Shown: piece after piece, positions 23,977 to 32,531 of the stretch
How positions within the stretch are numbered: position 1 is the stretch's first letter
Layout: the number at the start of each line of letters is the position of its first letter
Origin: Clostridium sp.
Lineage (GTDB): Bacteria > Bacillota > Clostridia > Clostridiales > Clostridiaceae
DNA: 64,000 bases
Direction: 5' to 3'
NCBI GenBank assembly: GCA_022773025.1
Contig: JALEZF010000016.1
Span: forward strand, 62,001 to 126,000
Translations under genes and position numbers: made by a program
The notes under the pieces: model-generated
Told to the model about the DNA's origin: nothing
Seen by the model: only the letters and a program-made list of their open reading frames with translations
The model's database searches: none

Positions 23977-24573
23977 TTATTTTTCTATTTCTATAACTTT
24001 TGTGTTCCCTATAATGTCATGTATCATTCGTTTTTCCTTTGAAATTAACATAATTGCTATGGAAGCTATTGATACAATTAATCCTAGTTTAACAATTATT
24101 CCGTAAATATTGTCGCTGGTGAACATATGAATTATTTGTCTAAAATAATCTCCACTACATACAAGAGCACCTTCAATAATCATAACCCCAAGTAGTTCAC
24201 GCTTAATCATCGTAAAAAGATTTACATCGCTCCCATCATTATTTACAACCTTTATACTAAGAAGTTTCTTTCCTAAGGTTTGTCCCTTGTTTACCTTAGT
24301 TGGAATCACTACATAGTATATAGATGTCAAAAATATAGCAAGTATCCCAGCAGTCACCCCTCCTGAAATAGACATTTCCGCCAAAGATGATGGAGCATTT
24401 GTATTTCCACTTTCCATACTATAGATAAGCAATACAGGTAGAGATGCAAATACAGAGGCCAAATACCAATCCACTACATATGCAAAGGCTCTTCTCATGT
24501 TTATCGTTTTCTTTTGAGATTCCTTTATATTTGTAGGTTGTTTTTTGACTTTACTCTTCTTATTTTTCTTAAT
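23977..24573 (-). CDS. RDD-family membrane protein; possible non-canonical ATT start
   Basis: RDD domain protein with 3-4 membrane helices and the conserved MRRAFAYVVDWYLAS start of the domain and NKGQTLGKKLLSIKVV. An ATG at 24498 has no ribosome site. Strong AGGAGGAG lies six bases before an in-frame ATT at 24573, which would add a lysine-rich 25-residue tail (KKNKKSKVKKQ) common in clostridial RDD proteins; I therefore extend to 24573. RDD proteins have poorly defined transport or membrane roles. It is the first gene after the second sigma-54 promoter, ahead of PTS IIB. Confidence 0.65.
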   Translation of the reverse strand: MKKNKKSKVKKQPTNIKESQKKTINMRRAFAYVVDWYLASVFASLPVLLIYSMESGNTNAPSSLAEMSISGGVTAGILAIFLTSIYYVVIPTKVNKGQTLGKKLLSIKVVNNDGSDVNLFTMIKRELLGVMIIEGALVCSGDYFRQIIHMFTSDNIYGIIVKLGLIVSIASIAIMLISKEKRMIHDIIGNTKVIEIEK

Positions 24574-24653
24574 GGTAATCTCCTCCTCTTATTTGAAGTG
24601 TAATTTAAACTTATACCTTATTGCATTTTTCATTTAATTTACACTTTTTATAT

Positions 24654-24671
24654 TAGCAAATGTCATGCCAA
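24654..24671 (-). promoter_or_regulatory. Sigma-54 (-24/-12) promoter of the RDD-PTS-peptidase operon
   Basis: Reverse strand TTGGCATGACATTTGCTA with GG and GC 10 bases apart, nearly identical to the promoter at 14912-14930. It lies about 80 bp upstream of the proposed RDD start. Confidence 0.85.
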
Positions 24672-24763
24672 CTCATAATTATACGCATAAACCTATGTTT
24701 TTCAACATTTTTTCATATTAATTTATAATTTTATTAACTTTTTAAGCTAGAGTATTTAATTAT

Positions 24764-24810
24764 AATACACTCGTAAAAGGTTTACTTTGATTTTTACATA
24801 TCAGTGTATT
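24764..24810. promoter_or_regulatory. Pair of putative enhancer (UAS) sites of the second sigma-54 promoter
   Basis: AATACACT at 24764-24771 and its inverse AGTGTATT at 24803-24810, about 111 and 150 bp upstream of the -12 element. The spacing parallels that of the first operon. Confidence 0.6.
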
Positions 24811-24947
24811 AATATTTTTCATCATTTTCACACACTTTTCTAATTTTTCAATACAGTATTTCTATAAAACTACAAAAGATTTATAAAAAAAATGAGTTTG
24901 ATCATTAATGTATAAATTTATGTAGATTCGAATTTTTTACACAAAAT

Positions 24948-24995
24948 AAAAAAATCAATGATATTTTAATATACTAAAACATCCTTGATTTTTTG
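24948..24995 (-). terminator. Terminator of the PAP2 gene
   Basis: Reverse strand AAATCAAGGAT and ATCATTGATTT form a bulged stem followed by TTTTATTTT. Confidence 0.65.
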
Positions 24996-25018
24996 CAATT
25001 ATTTGTTCACTAAAAATA

Positions 25019-25546
25019 TTATTTTACAAATCTATTTGATATTTTAACAGCCATAAAGGATATTATAACTGCAAGTATAATTCCTGCTAAAATATCACTT
25101 GGGAAATGAACGTATAAATACATTCTAGAAAAAGCTATTAAAATAGCAAGGATCATTGCTGCATAGCCAAATGGCTTATTTCCTTTAAGTATAATAATAG
25201 CAGCTATAAATGATGAAAGCGTGTGACCTGATGGAAATGAAAAATCCTTAGGGCTAGCTATTAAAAGTGCTATATCACTATTAATCCAACAAGGACGTGG
25301 CCTAGCCACAAGCGGTTTCAAAATAATATTCCCAATCAAAAGTCCTAGAAGCAATCCTATTACCAAAGTTATTCCTAGCTTTCTATATTTTTTTATAGAT
25401 AGAATAACAAGAGAGATAACTATCCATATAAGTCCTGCATTTCCAAGAAACGAAATCTTCGGCATAATCCAATCCAAAGCTCCACTTCTAAAATGATTTT
25501 GAATAAAGTCTAAAATACTAAAATCTATATTTGTAATAAAATTCAC
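25019..25546 (-). CDS. PAP2-superfamily membrane phosphatase
   Basis: 175 residues with about five membrane helices and the three PAP2 signatures: KPLVARPRP, FPSGHT and SRMYLYVHFPSD. Likely acts on undecaprenyl-pyrophosphate or phosphatidate at the membrane; which one cannot be told. GTG start seven bases after AGAGGAG. Monocistronic with its own terminator. Confidence 0.85.
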   Translation of the reverse strand: MNFITNIDFSILDFIQNHFRSGALDWIMPKISFLGNAGLIWIVISLVILSIKKYRKLGITLVIGLLLGLLIGNIILKPLVARPRPCWINSDIALLIASPKDFSFPSGHTLSSFIAAIIILKGNKPFGYAAMILAILIAFSRMYLYVHFPSDILAGIILAVIISFMAVKISNRFVK

Positions 25547-25668
25547 AATATTTCTCCTCTCTTTTTCATTATTTAAAAATCATAAGTATAGTTCCAAAAA
25601 CAATAAAACAAAATTCATAAAAGGATTTTTTTGATTGTTTTTTTTAAATACATTTATATAAATTATAA

Positions 25669-25697
25669 CAGCATGGTACACTGAATGCACCATGCTG
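25669..25697 (-). terminator. Hairpin after the NhaC gene
   Basis: AGCATGGT and ACCATGCT form a perfect 8-bp stem. The following run GTTATAATTTAT is T-poor, so termination may be incomplete. Confidence 0.45.
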
Positions 25698-25701
25698 ACT
25701 A

Positions 25702-27006
25702 TTAAAATTTCTTAATTATTATAGCTACAAGAGCTATGATTCCTAATATATATGGATAGAATAAAAACTGCATTATTTCAAAAGATGTAATTCCTGCAAT
25801 TCCTGCTGCCATAAGTAGCTGTGCTCCATAAGGTATGATTCCTTGGAATACACAAGAAAATATATCAAGGATGCTAGCCATCTTTTTAGGCTCTATTTCA
25901 TATTCATCCCCAACTTCTTTTGCAATTGGCCCTGCCATTACTATAGCTACAGTATTATTTGCTGTACATATATCAACTATACTTACAAGAGCAGCAACTC
26001 CAAGTTTTGCTCCCATCTTACTGTTGATCTTTGATTTAATAAAATTAATTATAAAGTCTATTCCACCATTAGCTTTTATTATCTCAACTGTACCAGAAAC
26101 TAATATAGTTATTATTATAAGCTCTCCCATGTTAAGCATTCCTGTAGACACTGAAGACACAAATCCCCAGATATCAAAACTTCCTGTAAATATACCTATA
26201 GCTCCCGCAACTATTGTTCCAAAAGTTAAAACCATCATTACATTTCCACCTAATAGTGCTCCAGCCAAAACTAATATATATGGAACTATCTTTATAATGC
26301 TATAAGTATATTCTGTATCTAAAACAGCATTTCCGCTACCACCAAGTACAAATAATATGGCAACACTCATTACTGCCGCCATTAAAGCTAGTTTAAAATT
26401 GCAACGAAATTTGTCCTTCATTTCACTTCCCTGAGTTCTAGATGCCGCTATTGTAGTATCTGATATCATGGATAGATTGTCCCCAAACATTGCTCCTCCT
26501 ACAACTGCTGCAACTACTAATCCTATTGGAGAGCCAAGCTTTTCAGATATTGAAACCGCTACAGGTGTAAGAGCAACTATAGTACCTACTGATGTTCCTA
26601 TAGATAAGGATATGAAACATGCTATTATAAAGATTCCAACTACCATTATATTGGCTGGAAGTACTGATAATCCTAAATTGACAGTTGAATCTACAGCCCC
26701 CATATCTTTTGCAACTTGAGCAAAAGCTCCTGCCAAAATAAATATAAGAAGCATGAGGATTATATCTACTTTTCCTATACCTTTACAGAAAGTATCTAGC
26801 TTTTCATCAAAAGGCTTCTTTCTATTCATAGCAAGTGCCGTTATAGATGATACGAGAAACGCTACACTTACAGGTATCTTGTAGAAATCCTTGGCTATTA
26901 TAGAACCAACTAAATAAATTAAAAGAAACACCCCCAGTGGAATTAAAGCAAATATATTCCCTCTAGATTCTGTGATATCCCTATATTTTTCTTTTTGTAT
27001 ATTCAT
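25702..27006 (-). CDS. NhaC-family Na+/H+ (or amino-acid-linked) antiporter
   Basis: 434 residues with about eleven hydrophobic segments. NhaC-like features include LSIGTSVGTIVALTPVAVSI, GGAMFGDNLSMISDTTIAASRTQG (conserved Asp residues in the core) and CTANNTVAIVMAGPIAKE. The family includes Na+/H+ and malate/lactate antiporters. Single gene; substrate not resolved. Confidence 0.82.
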   Translation of the reverse strand: MNIQKEKYRDITESRGNIFALIPLGVFLLIYLVGSIIAKDFYKIPVSVAFLVSSITALAMNRKKPFDEKLDTFCKGIGKVDIILMLLIFILAGAFAQVAKDMGAVDSTVNLGLSVLPANIMVVGIFIIACFISLSIGTSVGTIVALTPVAVSISEKLGSPIGLVVAAVVGGAMFGDNLSMISDTTIAASRTQGSEMKDKFRCNFKLALMAAVMSVAILFVLGGSGNAVLDTEYTYSIIKIVPYILVLAGALLGGNVMMVLTFGTIVAGAIGIFTGSFDIWGFVSSVSTGMLNMGELIIITILVSGTVEIIKANGGIDFIINFIKSKINSKMGAKLGVAALVSIVDICTANNTVAIVMAGPIAKEVGDEYEIEPKKMASILDIFSCVFQGIIPYGAQLLMAAGIAGITSFEIMQFLFYPYILGIIALVAIIIKKF

Positions 27007-27154
27007 ACTTTATTCGTCCCCTGTCTAAATGAATTCATCATAAATATTTAAAATAATTATGTAGTTATATATTAATTTAATTATTTTTTAAAGCTACATA
27101 TGTTATTTTAATATAAAGTTACAGGTTATGCTAGTTTTTTTACAATATCTATCT

Positions 27155-27718
27155 CTATTTTTTATTATACCGTGAATTTAGGTATGAATTTTTAGGTATA
27201 TTTATCAAGTTACTTTTGCTAGTATCAATCCTTTGTGATGTATAAATTCCACTATGTCCAGAGAATAAATAGCTTATTACACAAACCTTAAGTATAAATA
27301 TAGCTCCATGGATATATAATTCATTGATCCTAAGGTGGCAACTTCCATGCCAAATATAGTTGATGCTATAGGAGTTCCAAACACTGAAGAAAAACCTCCA
27401 CTTATGCCTTCCATAAGAATTACCTTGCTATCTTCTTTATCTAAATCAAAATTTTTTCCCATCCTCTCAGCTATGCTTGCACCTATCTGTACCCCCGTTC
27501 CTTCTCGTCCTGTTGATCCTCCAAAAGGCAGGAAAATATAATCCATGGAGTATTCATACGTATTTCTGTAACATACTCTAAACTTTTTTAAAAAGAACGC
27601 CCCTGCTGCTCCTGTCAATAATCCAACTAACCCTCCAAGAAAGACCCATTTTATAAAAGATAAAATAATTTTAAAACTCTCTCCTTGGCTCATCAAAACT
27701 TCTATTCTCCTCTTCCAT
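27155..27718 (-). pseudogene. Decayed ClC-type fluoride channel/antiporter (CLC-F)
   Basis: The ATG at 27718 has a good AAAGGAG site but its frame stops after about 15 codons (MEEENRSFDEPRREF). Another frame then gives a ClC start, FIKWVFLGGLVGLLTGAAGA, and jumps after 20 more residues to FGGSTGREGTGVQIGASIAE. GREGT is the CLC-F signature, but about 60 residues before it are missing. The frame stops at 27277, while an adjacent frame continues with CVISYLFSGHSGIY to 27155. So at least two frameshifts, an internal deletion and loss of the C-terminal two thirds. No function expected. Confidence 0.8.
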
Positions 27719-27737
27719 TAAATTCACTCCTTTTAAT

Positions 27738-27827
27738 ACAAAAAACTCCTATAAAATAAGTAATACAACTTATCTTATAGGAGTCATCAGCTTATAGCAT
27801 TTTTAGGTGAACTCCTTCACCCTTATA
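27738..27827 (-). ncRNA. Fluoride (crcB) riboswitch with transcription terminator
   Basis: Reverse-strand aptamer: AUAAGGGUGAAGGAGUUCACC, then GCUGAUGACUCCU at 27791-27779, the core of the fluoride class. The last bases overlap the 5' arm of a terminator (27784-27769 with 27760-27745, one mismatch, then TTTTTT). Fluoride should prevent termination. The switch itself looks intact although the gene after it is broken. Confidence 0.85.
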
Positions 27828-27845
27828 TTTATCATTTTATTTTTT

Positions 27846-27874
27846 ATTATACTCTTTCGAATATAAGATGTAAA
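27846..27874 (-). promoter_or_regulatory. Sigma-A promoter of the fluoride riboswitch
   Basis: TTTACA (27874-27869), 17-bp spacer, perfect TATAAT (27851-27846) on the reverse strand. Confidence 0.75.
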
Positions 27875-27888
27875 TCTTCTTTTATTAA

Positions 27889-27932
27889 AAAACAACCCCA
27901 AAGGAATCACCTCTAATTCCCTCAGGGCTGTC
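27889..27932 (-). terminator. Terminator of nagE
   Basis: Reverse strand AGCCCTGAGGGAAT pairs with ATTCCTTTGGGGTT, followed by GTTTTTT. Confidence 0.8.
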
Positions 27933-27961
27933 TTTACATATTATAAGATTATGGTAACCTA

Positions 27962-29410
27962 TTATTTAACTAATTCGCTTAATGCTTCTGCAACGAATTG
28001 AACTTGAGTTCCAACTATTACTTGTGCACTTGTCTTACTTGGTTTAATTACACCAGCTGCACCTGTAGTCTTTATCTTCTTCTCATTTATTATAGTTGAG
28101 TCTTTAACTTCTAATCTTAGACGAGTTATACAGTTATCTATAGATACTATATTGTCTTTTCCGCCTAATCCTTCAAGGATAACTTCAGCAACTTCTTTGA
28201 AATTGTTGTTTGCAAGACTTACGTGCATTTCTTCTTCAGAAACGTCGTCATCTTCTCTACCTGGAGTCTTTAAGTTGAATTTAACTATTAAGAATCTGAA
28301 TAGTACATAATAAATAACTGCACATACTAATCCTAGAGGGATTAACATGAATATATTGTTTGCTAGAGGCATTTTTATACTTAATAAATAGTCAATTAAA
28401 CCTGCACTGAATCCAAATCCAGCTATCCATTGGAACTTAGCAGCTATAAATACCATTATTCCTGTTAATACAGCGTGAACTAAGTATAGTCCTGGTGCAA
28501 CGAACATGAATGCGAATTCTAAAGGTTCAGTAACACCTGTTAAGAATGCTGCGAAACCTGCTGCTAACATTAAAGATGCAACAACTTTCTTATTTTCTGG
28601 CTTAGCAGACTTGTACATTGCAAGTCCTGCTGCTGGTAGACCAAACATCATAACTGGGAAGAAACCTGCTTGATACATACCAGTTACACCTTTAACTCCA
28701 CCTGCTACAGTTCCCCAGAACTTACCAATATCATTAATATTTGCAACATCAAACCAGAAAACTGAGTTCAATGCATGATGTAATCCAGTTGGTATTAATA
28801 AACGGTTGAAGAATGCATATATACCAGCTCCTACTGGTCCGAGTCCTATTATTGATTCACCAAAGCTTACAAGTGCTCCGTAAACTATTGGCCATACAAA
28901 GAATAATATTCCTGATACAATTATCATAGCTACTGAAGTCATAATTGGCGCTAATCTCTTACCACTGAAGAATGCAAGTGCCTGTGGTAATTGTACATGT
29001 GAGAATTTATTGTAACATCCTGCTCCAACTAAACCTGATATAATACCGATAAAGGCATTTCCTATCTTACCAAAAGCTGGTGCAACCTCTTCTACTGGTA
29101 TTCCCTGTAACATTGCAACTGTTCCTGAAGCTAATAGTGTAGTTACCACTAAGTATGCAACAAGCCCACTTAATGCAGATGCTCCATCTTTATCTTTAGA
29201 CATTCCTAAAGATACACCTACTGCAAATAGTATTGGTAAATTATCTATGATTGCTGATCCTGACTTTATTAAAAATGCAGCGATTGGACTACCGCCACCC
29301 CATCCTGATGGGTCAATTGCATATCCTATTCCCATTAGTATAGCTGCTGCTGGAAGAACAGCAACTGGAAGCATTAATGACTTACCTAGTCTTTGAAGAT
29401 ATTTCATCAT
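27962..29410 (-). CDS. nagE: PTS N-acetylglucosamine-type IICB component
   Basis: 482 residues: IIC of the glucose/GlcNAc family (1-375; RLGKSLMLPVAVLPAAAIL, IPTGLHHALNSVFWFD, LTGVTEPLEFAFMFVAPGLY) fused to IIB (about 405-482) with the phospho-Cys in SIDNCITRLRLEVKD. The LHHALN(S/T)V and TEPLEF motifs favour GlcNAc over glucose. There is no IIA domain, so a separate IIA-Glc is needed. Controlled by a RAT/terminator leader. It could also recover GlcNAc released by the sigma-54 cluster, but that is speculation. Confidence 0.85.
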   Translation of the reverse strand: MMKYLQRLGKSLMLPVAVLPAAAILMGIGYAIDPSGWGGGSPIAAFLIKSGSAIIDNLPILFAVGVSLGMSKDKDGASALSGLVAYLVVTTLLASGTVAMLQGIPVEEVAPAFGKIGNAFIGIISGLVGAGCYNKFSHVQLPQALAFFSGKRLAPIMTSVAMIIVSGILFFVWPIVYGALVSFGESIIGLGPVGAGIYAFFNRLLIPTGLHHALNSVFWFDVANINDIGKFWGTVAGGVKGVTGMYQAGFFPVMMFGLPAAGLAMYKSAKPENKKVVASLMLAAGFAAFLTGVTEPLEFAFMFVAPGLYLVHAVLTGIMVFIAAKFQWIAGFGFSAGLIDYLLSIKMPLANNIFMLIPLGLVCAVIYYVLFRFLIVKFNLKTPGREDDDVSEEEMHVSLANNNFKEVAEVILEGLGGKDNIVSIDNCITRLRLEVKDSTIINEKKIKTTGAAGVIKPSKTSAQVIVGTQVQFVAEALSELVK

Positions 29411-29546
29411 AATCTTTTCTTCCTCCCTTTATAATTCCTATTATATTTATAAAATCTAATTTAGTATTAAAAGTTATTTAGTTTTGTCACCACTATAATA
29501 GATTTTTTATTTTTAGATGCTGGCCACTCATCATAGAAATAAAAAA

Positions 29547-29606
29547 GACCTATTAATGGACATAGTACATCCAATAATAGGTCATGCCTGCCAAAACAGT
29601 AACACT
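29547..29606 (-). promoter_or_regulatory. RAT antiterminator and overlapping terminator in the nagE leader
   Basis: Reverse strand GTGTTACTGTTTTGGCAGGC followed by ATGACC (29606-29578) matches the BglG/GlcT-type RNA antiterminator. Its end overlaps GACCTATTA, the 5' arm of a terminator (29582-29547; TAATAGGTC, then TTTTTTATTT). A BglG-family protein encoded elsewhere should bind it and allow transcription when the PTS substrate is present. Confidence 0.75.
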
Positions 29607-29623
29607 CTATTTACTATGAATTT

Positions 29624-29652
29624 ATAATATCATAGATCTTTATATTTGTAAA
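29624..29652 (-). promoter_or_regulatory. Sigma-A promoter of nagE
   Basis: TTTACA (29652-29647), 17-bp spacer, TATTAT (29629-29624) on the reverse strand, just upstream of the RAT element. Confidence 0.65.
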
Positions 29653-29747
29653 CATATACAGCAAGTTTTTTTATAATTTTTATTTTCTTTAATCATATAG
29701 TAATAACTCCTTTTATGGAGAATAAAATTATTCTAGGAGGTGATAAG

Positions 29748-30293
29748 ATGGGTCGGAGCCATTTGAACAACCCTGAAAAGTGGATTATACTTGGTATTCC
29801 TGCTTTGTTTCTCATAGTGTCATTAATGCACTCTATATATGAGTTAACAGGAAAATCCTATTTTATAGGTGCTTTCTCCCTTATAAACGAAAGTGTGTGG
29901 GAACACAGCAAGATGATAGTACTTCCAATGATCGCATGGTGGACTTTATACTATATATTCTGCAAGGATACTTATGAAATAGATAGAAATAGATGGTTTT
30001 TCCCGCTATTAATATCTTTAGTATTATCTATAATAATAATGATTGCATTTTTCTATACCTATTCAACAGCTTTAGGTAAAGAACTTCTTTGGGTTGACAT
30101 TTTCGATTTGATCTTAAGTCTTTCTATAGGGCAGCTACTTGGTATGCATTTTTACAGACACGGACCTAGTATAAATATAAACATATCTCTTTTTATTATA
30201 GTAGCTATAGTTGCATTGTTTATTATTTTCACTTTTTATCCACCACATATTCCAATTTTCAAAGATACTTCTACAGGGACGTATGGAATATAA
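29748..30293 (+). CDS. DUF6512-like integral membrane protein
   Basis: 181 residues from the ATG at 29748, five bases after AGGAGGTG. Five hydrophobic helices; conserved-looking HSIYELTGKSYFIGAFSLINESVWEHSKM between helices 1 and 2. I match it to the DUF6512 membrane family from memory. No function known. It diverges from nagE and shares a terminator with the convergent gene. Confidence 0.65.
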   Translation: MGRSHLNNPEKWIILGIPALFLIVSLMHSIYELTGKSYFIGAFSLINESVWEHSKMIVLPMIAWWTLYYIFCKDTYEIDRNRWFFPLLISLVLSIIIMIAFFYTYSTALGKELLWVDIFDLILSLSIGQLLGMHFYRHGPSININISLFIIVAIVALFIIFTFYPPHIPIFKDTSTGTYGI

Positions 30294-30313
30294 GATTTTA
30301 TATAATAAAGCAA

Positions 30314-30355
30314 AAGCTGCTCTAAAAATTAATTTTTCAGAGCAGCTTAATTTTA
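30314..30355. terminator. Bidirectional terminator
   Basis: AAGCTGCTCT (30314-30323) and AGAGCAGCTT (30339-30348) with an inner AAAAATTAATTTTT continuation; A/T tracts on both sides for convergent genes. Confidence 0.75.
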
Positions 30356-30859
30356 TTTTTTGTTAATGGGAAAATATAAGTCAATTGTTGGAGAGTAATT
30401 CTTGCATCTTCTATCGTAGTATTCCATATCTATAAATTCATCTGAAGCTTTATATTCTGACTTTGGAAGCCACTTATCACAGAAGAAACGTCTTGCGTTT
30501 GCAACATCTACATTCCACATGACAGAATTTTTATACTTAACCGTTATTCTTCCATAGAATCCTTTTGGAACAGTTACAGTATGAAATTCATCATTTCCTT
30601 CTGAACTCTCAACTCTATTTCCTATAAAGTATTTAAACTTTCCATTTTCATCTTTGGGATAAGTGATAACTGTAATCCCCCAAGGGTCACAGCCATTTTC
30701 AATACTGTTTTTCTTTTCATAAAATTCCTTTTGAGCCTCAGCTCCATCATTCATAATACTTTTTTCATCCGAAGTTATCATAATTCCAGCTGAAAGCATG
30801 TCTTCTTTTATTTCAATAACTTCAATTTCATATTTAGGTTTCCTATTAAAAAAACTCAC
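30353..30859 (-). CDS. GyrI-like / effector-binding-domain protein
   Basis: 168 residues. The C-terminal half, with YGRITVKYKN, RFFCDKWLPKSEYKASD and EYYDRRCKNYSPTIDLYFPI, has the layout of AraC-effector-binding/GyrI-like domains, which bind small hydrophobic or cationic ligands. There is no DNA-binding domain. It follows pcp by 21 bases, so it is probably the last gene of the M29-pcp operon. Confidence 0.55.
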   Translation of the reverse strand: MSFFNRKPKYEIEVIEIKEDMLSAGIMITSDEKSIMNDGAEAQKEFYEKKNSIENGCDPWGITVITYPKDENGKFKYFIGNRVESSEGNDEFHTVTVPKGFYGRITVKYKNSVMWNVDVANARRFFCDKWLPKSEYKASDEFIDMEYYDRRCKNYSPTIDLYFPINKK

Positions 30860-30880
30860 TTTAATCCCTCTCTTTTTGTA

Positions 30881-31528
30881 TTAGTGTGTAGTTCCACACT
30901 CAACTACTACATCATCTTTATTTTCTACTGCAGCTTCTATACAACATCTCAATGCTTCTGCTATAGTTGCTATTGGCATTGAAGGTGTAGTTACTGGACG
31001 ACCTATTGCCTGATGAGTATCAAATGGTACATGAATGAAACCACCCTTTACTTTTGGATACTTTTTATCTAAAAGATATAAAAGGTTGTACATTACATCA
31101 TTGCATACGTAAGTACCTGCAGAATAAGATATAGCTGCTGGTATACCATGATCATGCATATTCTTTACCATAGCCTTTACTGGTACAGTTGCAAAATAAG
31201 CATCTCTTCCATCTTCTTGAATTCTTCTTCCATCTGGAGTATTTCCTTCATTGTCTGCAAAGTTTGGACATTCAGCTAAATTGATAGCAACACGCTCTAC
31301 AGTCATAGCTGCTCTTCCACCAGCTTGACCAACGCTTATAACTATATCAGGATTTTCTCTTTCCATAGCTTCTTCTATAAGCTTTGCGCCCTTATAATAT
31401 ACAACTGGAATTTCTATTTTAACCACCTGTGCTCCAGCTATTTCATTTGGAAGTAGTTTCACCGCCTCATAAGCTGGATTCATTGTATCTGTTCCAAATG
31501 GTTGGAATCCTGTAACTAAAATTTTCAT
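30881..31528 (-). CDS. pcp: Pyrrolidone-carboxylate (pyroglutamyl) peptidase
   Basis: 215-residue cysteine peptidase C15. N-terminal MKILVTGFQPFGTDTMNPA, the catalytic Glu in the VERVAINL region, catalytic Cys in SAGTYVCNDVMY (about 143) and catalytic His in GGFIHVPF (about 167) are all present. It removes N-terminal pyroglutamate from peptides in the cytoplasm. Its operon partner is an M29-type aminopeptidase, and a probable 5-oxoproline transporter lies just beyond, forming a pyroglutamate recovery module. Confidence 0.92.
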   Translation of the reverse strand: MKILVTGFQPFGTDTMNPAYEAVKLLPNEIAGAQVVKIEIPVVYYKGAKLIEEAMERENPDIVISVGQAGGRAAMTVERVAINLAECPNFADNEGNTPDGRRIQEDGRDAYFATVPVKAMVKNMHDHGIPAAISYSAGTYVCNDVMYNLLYLLDKKYPKVKGGFIHVPFDTHQAIGRPVTTPSMPIATIAEALRCCIEAAVENKDDVVVECGTTH

Positions 31529-31565
31529 TAAAATCTCCCCCTTATTTCTATATACTTTCTTCTAT

Positions 31566-32531
31566 TTAAACAATAATTTTTCCTTTTTTTATGATTAAAG
31601 TATCTCCTGCATATATATTTGGTTTGTCAAATACTAAGTCAAAATGTCCTTTGGCATCATGGACTCCTCCAAGAGCTAGATTTCTTCCCATTCCTATATG
31701 GAAAGTTCCATAGGTAGATTCATCCTCTATGTAACTTCTTCCAATACATTTTGCCTTTTCGTTAAGTCCTATACCAAATTCTCCTGCCACATATATACCC
31801 TCATCATTAAAATGCTCCATATACTCTTTAAGCTTTTTACCAGCTTCTGTTTCTTCAATAGATATGAGTTTTCCATTTTTGAAAGTAAGTTTTGTAGGCT
31901 CTTTTACAGCTCCTATATAACCAAAAGAACCATCTAAAATAACAGTTCCATTAGTTTTATCTTCTTCCATAGCAAAGTAAACTTCAAAGCTTGAAGATGC
32001 AAAATCTCCTGGCTTTTCAGCAACTCCATTAAAATAAGAAACTTTTCTATTTTGCTTACGGAAAGTCATACTAGTACCATTTTCTGATACAACTTTTACA
32101 TCATCAACCTTGTCTAGATATGATATAACCCTTAAAGCTCTATCCTTTGCTAGCTCTGTATCCATAGTCATAAAATCAGCTGTAAGCACTGATTTTCCAT
32201 CATTTGATGATAGAGGCATAGATAGATATCTTTTGCCATGTTTTATAGCTTCCTTCACAGCATTAGTTGTTATCAGCGAATAATTTGTAGCTCCCACGAT
32301 AACATCATTATTCTTGAAAAGGTCTATCATATCATCAAATAAATGTCCAAGCTGTGGACAATGTTCTGGCACTATCATAACTACTGCTAATGCTCCAAGT
32401 TTTGCGCCTTCTTCTTTAAGACACATAGCTTCCTCTACATGAGTTTCATCTGTTATTATTAAAAGTTTTTCTTCATTTTTTATCTTTAACCAATCTTTTG
32501 CAACAATTTTTGCTCCTTGTGAAATATTCAT
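31566..32531 (-). CDS. M29-type aminopeptidase / leucyl aminopeptidase-like
   Basis: 321 residues. The C-terminal metal-binding run is clear: VAGEFGIGLNEKA (Glu), EDESTYGTFHIGMGRN (Glu and His), GGVHDAKGHFDLVFD (His, Asp). This is the M29/NicX-like metal fold. N-terminal part is shorter than classical M29 aminopeptidases (about 410 residues). It likely trims peptides ahead of or after Pcp; 37 bases separate it from pcp. Confidence 0.75.
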   Translation of the reverse strand: MNISQGAKIVAKDWLKIKNEEKLLIITDETHVEEAMCLKEEGAKLGALAVVMIVPEHCPQLGHLFDDMIDLFKNNDVIVGATNYSLITTNAVKEAIKHGKRYLSMPLSSNDGKSVLTADFMTMDTELAKDRALRVISYLDKVDDVKVVSENGTSMTFRKQNRKVSYFNGVAEKPGDFASSSFEVYFAMEEDKTNGTVILDGSFGYIGAVKEPTKLTFKNGKLISIEETEAGKKLKEYMEHFNDEGIYVAGEFGIGLNEKAKCIGRSYIEDESTYGTFHIGMGRNLALGGVHDAKGHFDLVFDKPNIYAGDTLIIKKGKIIV

